The notes under the pieces: generated by a model
What the model was told of the DNA's origin: nothing
What the model saw: only the letters and a program-made list of their open reading frames with translations
The model's database searches: none
Position numbers and translations under genes: made by a program
Part shown: positions 6,060 through 9,588 of the stretch, one piece after another
Numbering within the stretch: position 1 is the stretch's first letter
Layout of the letters: the number at the start of each line of letters is the position of its first letter
DNA from: Phycisphaerales bacterium UBA2402
Lineage (GTDB): Bacteria > Planctomycetota > Phycisphaerae > Phycisphaerales > UBA1924
Assembly: GCA_002343715.1 (NCBI GenBank)
Contig: DDSA01000272.1
Coordinates: 1-9,588 of the forward strand
Length of the DNA: 9,588 nt
Reading direction: 5' to 3'

Positions 6060-9000
6060 TCAAGGGCGGTGGTTGACGGGTTCGGCGGAGACGGGGGCGG
6101 GCGCGCCGAAGGCCTCGGGGTGGAGGTACCCACCCTTCTCGGCCGCGGTCTTCTCGACCTCGACGGGGATGCGGTTCTTCACGGCCCAGGCATCTTTCCG
6201 AACTCCGGTGACTTGCCACGAGACCTCGATGTTCGGTGTGCTGGTCTTGATGATGAACAAGTTGTGCTCGATCTTCCGGTAGACGCGGGCCACGACAAAG
6301 TCATCATCGCCCGAGTCGATGACCGTCAGTTGGTAGCGAAACTCGCGGTTGAGGGCCTCGAACCAATCGGGTAGCGTCACTATCGCGTACCCACGCTCGT
6401 CGGTGGTCGCGTTGCCGTTGTAGATGTTCATCATGTCCGGGCTTTCGACGAAGGAGTGGTAGAGGTACTTGTTCGTCGGGTCGAGGGGGTGGTCGATCTT
6501 GAAGGAGCCGCCGCCCTTGCTGAGCGTGCCGATGACCGTCGCGTCGCCCGCCACGCGAAGTCCGTTGGCGGGAGGGATGGCGTTAGCGCCGATGGCCACG
6601 CCGCCGTTGCCGTCCACAACCAGGCGCGTGGTGCCGCTGATCTGGACACGCAGGCCGGTCCCTCCCGTCGGATTGTTCACGTTGAGCTGCGCGTTGGGCG
6701 AGGCCGTGCCGATCCCCACCAGACCGACCGAGTCGATCGTGAGACGCACGGTGTTGCCGCCGGTGCGCAGGTTCATGCCGCCGGCGTTGGTGTAGAGGAT
6801 GCCGCCGTGGTTCGCGTTGTTCGGTGAGCCGAAGAGAAAGCCCCGTTCGTTGGCATCGGGCGAAAGAACGGAGATGTAGTTATTGGTGCCTCGCTCGAAG
6901 ACGGCGGAGGAGTTGGAGTTGGCGGTCACGGCCCCGGCGTTGCCGTCCTCGATGTGGAGCTTGGCCTCGGGGTTGTAGGTGGAGAGTCCCATCCGGCCCG
7001 AGGAGACCAGCGTGAGCAAGCCGGGGAAGCCGTCGGTGCCGATGACCATTTTCCCTGTGCCGGCTCCGTGAGCGCTGCCGGTGCTGTTGAAGATCCAGTT
7101 TCTTCCTCCCGATGAGGTGTTTGTCAGAATGAGCGCCGCGCCATCAACACTTGTGCTCACGCCGATCAGCGTCTGCGCCTCGGTGGCCCGAGCGATCAGG
7201 CCTTGGGCGCCCACCACAAACTCGGCTCCGCCGAAGGCGTTGACTTTGAACTGCCCCGTGCGGTCGGTGCCCCCGCCGCCGCTTGTCCAGTGAAAGGCAA
7301 AGTCGTGTGTTGCTTCGCCGCCGTAGCCGCCCGCGAACGAGTACGCCCCGGCCGCCTGATTGAACTGCCCACCTGCGATGAAGGCACCCTCGCCCGATGC
7401 GAGGTTCAGCGTGCCGCCCGCGACCGTGGAGTAGAGCCCGTTCGCGTGGTTCTCGGCCCCGCCCGCGATGGTGGATGCCCAGCCGGTGGCGACGCTCTCG
7501 CTGCCGCCGCCGATCGTGGCCGCGATCCCCTCGGCGATGTTGCTGTAACCACCGCCGATGGTGGCGTAGGTCGCGTTGGCGGGGTTGGTATCCAGGTTGC
7601 CCGCGCGGTTGCCTACGCCGCCGCCGATGGTGCCGCCGGTGTCGCGCACCTCATTCTTCAGCGGGTGCGTCGGCTGCGCGGGGTCGAACGCGCCACCGCC
7701 CGCGATGGTGACGAAGTCGGCCTCGGAGTACGCCGAGTTCACGTGTGAACCCGCCACAACCGTCGCACCCTGCTGCAGACCGTTGTCATCGGGACGAATC
7801 TGCACCGCACGCCGGTTGTTCACGCGGAGGATGAGATCTTGATTGTCGATCGTGCCCAGGAAGTTGGTGGTCGGGCTTGTGCCGCTGTTCCCGGTGAGCG
7901 ACCACCCACCCGCGGGAGACCCCGGGGCCCAGGCGCTCCCGTTCCACGTTAGTGCCTGCCCGGTCGCCGGCGCGGCCGAGGTCACGGATCGACCCTGGAG
8001 CCGCGACACAACAGGGTTCGGGAACGAGCCGGAGAGGTCGCCCCCCGCCGCGCCGCTGGGCGGGAATGAAGCAGGCGCGCCGGTGATGGTGCCCCACGCG
8101 ACGGTGTCGATCATCGCGTCGGTGATGCCGTTGGCGGGGACGGAGAACGTTGATCCGGTGAGCGATAGGCCCGGGCCAGCTCCGTACGTGGTGTTCAAGT
8201 CCGTCGAAGGTTGCCATTGCAGCAACGCCGAGCTCCATTTGAGCACCTGGCCGTTCGCGGGCGTGGTCGCGGCAACCGTGCGGCCCGCGATGGCGCGAAC
8301 CTGTGGCGAGGGGTATAAGCCGGAGAGGTCGCCCCCCGCCGTTCCTCCGGGTGGGAACGAGGCGGGCGCGCCCGTGATTTTGCTCCAAGACACATCAGAG
8401 ACTTTGGCATCGGTTACCGCCCCGTTGGCGAGTTCGATGTTGCCCACGATGCCCTGGGCCAGCGTGGGGTTGGGATAAAAGCCCATCAGGCTTCCGCCCG
8501 CGGGGCCCTGGGGCGTGAACGCCGTGGGCGCGCCGGTGATCTTCGACCAGCCGATGCTCAATACTTTGTCGTCCGTCACGGCGTTCGCGGCCAGTGCGCC
8601 GTTGACCACCGCGCCCGGCGCGATCGCGGGATTGGGGTACGTGCCGGTGAGCGAGCCGCCCGCCGTGCCCGAAGGCGGGAGGCTGGTCGGCGCTCCCGTG
8701 ATCTTCGCGTACGAAACGTCCGCGATCTTGGCATCGGTGACGGCGCCATTGGCGATGTCGGCCGTTCCTACCGCGCCCGGCGCGAGGGTTGGATTGGGGT
8801 ACGTGCCCGAGAGGTCGCCGCCCGCCGCGCCCGAAGGCGGCAACGAGGTTGGCGCGCCGGTGATCTTGCCCCAGGCGACATCGTTCACCAGCGCGTTGGT
8901 GATGCCCAGGTTGGGCACGCTGACGACGGTGCCTGTGATGTTGATGCCCTGGCCCGCGGTGTAGGCTGTGCCGGTGTCCGGGCCGGGCTGCCACTGCGAA

Positions 9001-9588
9001 GCGCTGTTGTTCCACTTCAGGACCTGTCCGTCGGTCGGCGCGGCGGCGCTGACGGAGCGCCCCTTGATGCGGTCGACCATGACCGCGCTGAGCGTGCCGC
9101 TCGCATCGCCCGCGAGGGTTTGCGATTCATTCCAGTACCGGGCATCGCCGAAGACGGAATCGAAGGCGAAGGTTGTGCCCGCGAGGGAGAGGCCCGATCC
9201 GGCGGTATAGGTCGTGTTGTCATCGGGCGCGGCGGACCAGGTGCTTCCGTTCCACTTCAGAACGTTGCCGCCGTTGGGGCTGCCGCTGCCCATCGGCCTG
9301 CCGCGGAGCGAGGTGACGGTGGGGTTGGGGTACGTGCCCGAGAGGTCGCCGCCCGCCGCGCCCGAAGGCGGGAACGATGTGGGCGCGCCGGTGACTTTGG
9401 CGTACGAGACGCTCGCGATCTTGGGATCGGTGACAGCGGCATCGGCGATGTCGGTGGTGCCGACGGCGTTGGGCGCGAGGGTGGGGTTGGGGTACGTGCC
9501 GGTGAGGTCGCCGCCCGCGCTGCCGCTGGGCGGGAGCGTTGTGGGCGCGCCGGTGACTTTGGCATACGAGACGCTCGCGATCTTGGGA
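6060..9588 (-). CDS. Gene C: YadA-head-like modular stalk protein, 5' end missing
   Basis: The frame is open from the right edge (first full codon 9587-9585) to TGA at 6062-6060, with 1175 visible residues and the N-terminus missing. Numbered from the edge, residues 1 to about 556 are a stalk of seven ITGAP/VTGAP units and seven GGDLSGTYPNP-type motifs, interspersed with four GR-V...GQVLKWN modules. A linker with GNSGTSPTTNFLGTIDNQ follows (about 566-585). Residues about 624-754 form a YadA-head-like array of GG-centred 15-residue units. A mixed region with VGIGTASPNAQLNV motifs then leads to the shared C-terminal domain (about 1024-1160) and the tail APVSAEPVNHRP. No YadA-type C-terminal membrane anchor follows. 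An in-frame ATG at 9293 is unlikely to be the start because the same repeats continue upstream. By analogy with A and B, a signal peptide and YQGEL domain are expected beyond the edge. Surface adhesin or fibre is the best guess; function is not shown. Confidence 0.9.
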   Translation of the reverse strand, partial: PKIASVSYAKVTGAPTTLPPSGSAGGDLTGTYPNPTLAPNAVGTTDIADAAVTDPKIASVSYAKVTGAPTSFPPSGAAGGDLSGTYPNPTVTSLRGRPMGSGSPNGGNVLKWNGSTWSAAPDDNTTYTAGSGLSLAGTTFAFDSVFGDARYWNESQTLAGDASGTLSAVMVDRIKGRSVSAAAPTDGQVLKWNNSASQWQPGPDTGTAYTAGQGINITGTVVSVPNLGITNALVNDVAWGKITGAPTSLPPSGAAGGDLSGTYPNPTLAPGAVGTADIANGAVTDAKIADVSYAKITGAPTSLPPSGTAGGSLTGTYPNPAIAPGAVVNGALAANAVTDDKVLSIGWSKITGAPTAFTPQGPAGGSLMGFYPNPTLAQGIVGNIELANGAVTDAKVSDVSWSKITGAPASFPPGGTAGGDLSGLYPSPQVRAIAGRTVAATTPANGQVLKWSSALLQWQPSTDLNTTYGAGPGLSLTGSTFSVPANGITDAMIDTVAWGTITGAPASFPPSGAAGGDLSGSFPNPVVSRLQGRSVTSAAPATGQALTWNGSAWAPGSPAGGWSLTGNSGTSPTTNFLGTIDNQDLILRVNNRRAVQIRPDDNGLQQGATVVAGSHVNSAYSEADFVTIAGGGAFDPAQPTHPLKNEVRDTGGTIGGGVGNRAGNLDTNPANATYATIGGGYSNIAEGIAATIGGGSESVATGWASTIAGGAENHANGLYSTVAGGTLNLASGEGAFIAGGQFNQAAGAYSFAGGYGGEATHDFAFHWTSGGGGTDRTGQFKVNAFGGAEFVVGAQGLIARATEAQTLIGVSTSVDGAALILTNTSSGGRNWIFNSTGSAHGAGTGKMVIGTDGFPGLLTLVSSGRMGLSTYNPEAKLHIEDGNAGAVTANSNSSAVFERGTNNYISVLSPDANERGFLFGSPNNANHGGILYTNAGGMNLRTGGNTVRLTIDSVGLVGIGTASPNAQLNVNNPTGGTGLRVQISGTTRLVVDGNGGVAIGANAIPPANGLRVAGDATVIGTLSKGGGSFKIDHPLDPTNKYLYHSFVESPDMMNIYNGNATTDERGYAIVTLPDWFEALNREFRYQLTVIDSGDDDFVVARVYRKIEHNLFIIKTSTPNIEVSWQVTGVRKDAWAVKNRIPVEVEKTAAEKGGYLHPEAFGAPAPVSAEPVNHRP
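6108..6518 (-). other. Shared C-terminal domain, copy in gene C
   Basis: Same domain as at 2935-3345, and still recognisable at DNA level. Conserved blocks include KGGGSFKIDHPLDP, NKYLYHSFVESPDMMNIYN, LPDWFEALNREFRYQLT, SWQVTGVRKDAWAVKN and IPVEVEK. A short proline-rich tail ends the protein. The visible start of the gene A copy occupies bases 1-101. Confidence 0.7.
7341..7565 (-). repeat. YadA-head-like 45-bp repeats (gene C)
   Basis: Five consecutive 15-residue units read ATIGGGYSNIAEGIA, ATIGGGSESVATGWA, STIAGGAENHANGLY, STVAGGTLNLASGEG and AFIAGGQFNQAAGAY. Looser units flank them out to about 7326 and 7718. The central GG, the N or E about three residues later and the A-xG turn resemble the left-handed beta-roll repeats of YadA-type trimeric adhesin heads. 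The period of 15 rather than about 14, and the lack of a membrane anchor, set it apart from classic YadA. Confidence 0.8.
7922..9587 (-). repeat. Stalk region of gene C built on a 162-bp repeat
   Basis: A 54-residue unit (YAKITGAPTSLPPSG, then GGDLSGTYPNPTLAPG, then GTADIANGAVTDAKI) recurs. The ITGAP codons fall near 9541, 9379, 8848, 8686, 8524, 8362 and 8071. Intervals are 162 bp within runs; the intervals of 531 and 291 bp hold inserted GR-V...GQVLKWN...AGxGLxLxGTxF modules. All spacings are multiples of three. The units are more diverged from each other than the 153-bp repeat of gene A, so the array looks older. It probably forms an elongated fibre shaft. Confidence 0.88.

Noticed and set aside
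6043..6219. 59-codon upstream extension of gene B
   Set aside because: It overlaps the conserved C-terminal coding region of gene C, is very Arg/Pro-rich, and would bury the signal peptide that begins at 6042.
9291..9293. ATG at 9293 as the start of gene C
   Set aside because: The frame is open to the right edge and encodes two further ITGAP/YPNP units upstream; no signal peptide follows this ATG.
7922..9587. Prophage tail-fibre gene
   Set aside because: The stalk motifs resemble tail fibres, but the neighbours are paralogous signal-peptide proteins and no phage structural, lysis or integrase gene is present.

Overview
The window is GC-rich and is filled almost completely by three large protein-coding genes, all on the minus strand and transcribed from right to left (C, then B, then A). 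Gene C (6060 to the right edge) lacks its 5' end, gene B (2905-6042) is complete, and gene A (left edge to 2855) lacks its 3' end. The gaps are 17 and 49 nt. Each downstream start has a Shine-Dalgarno-like stretch and neither gap shows a terminator hairpin, so the three genes look like one operon whose promoter lies beyond the right edge. I see no RNA gene, IS element, CRISPR array or plus-strand gene.

The proteins are modular, secreted and repeat-rich. A and B start with a signal peptide and a shared beta-rich N-terminal domain of about 110 residues (FxYQGEL... to LTATPHALYA-like). B and C end in a shared domain of about 135 residues (KIDHPLDPxNKYLYHSFVES... to ...SWQVTGxRKDAW...IPVEVEK), and A enters the same domain at the left edge. 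The middles differ: A has two related beta-sandwich-like domains, B a predicted LVIVD-type beta-propeller, and C a YadA-like head. The middles are joined by low-complexity stalk repeats: GAGLTxLNAS...GTLxDARLS units in A and B, and ITGAPTS...GGDLSGTYPNP units in C. These recall phage tail-fibre stalks and trimeric adhesins.

This architecture, with GC-rich DNA, is most familiar to me from Planctomycetota (Phycisphaerae-like) and related environmental bacteria. That placement is an inference from memory, because no taxonomic marker gene is present. The likely joint role is a set of exported fibres or adhesins with common ends and interchangeable middles. Ligand, anchoring mechanism and oligomeric state cannot be read from the sequence.

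Signs of recent repeat evolution are clear: a 153-bp in-frame tandem repeat in A, a gapless A/B homologous block with a 240-bp core about 94% identical by hand count, a 162-bp periodic stalk in C, and a possible mosaic origin of the end of A.
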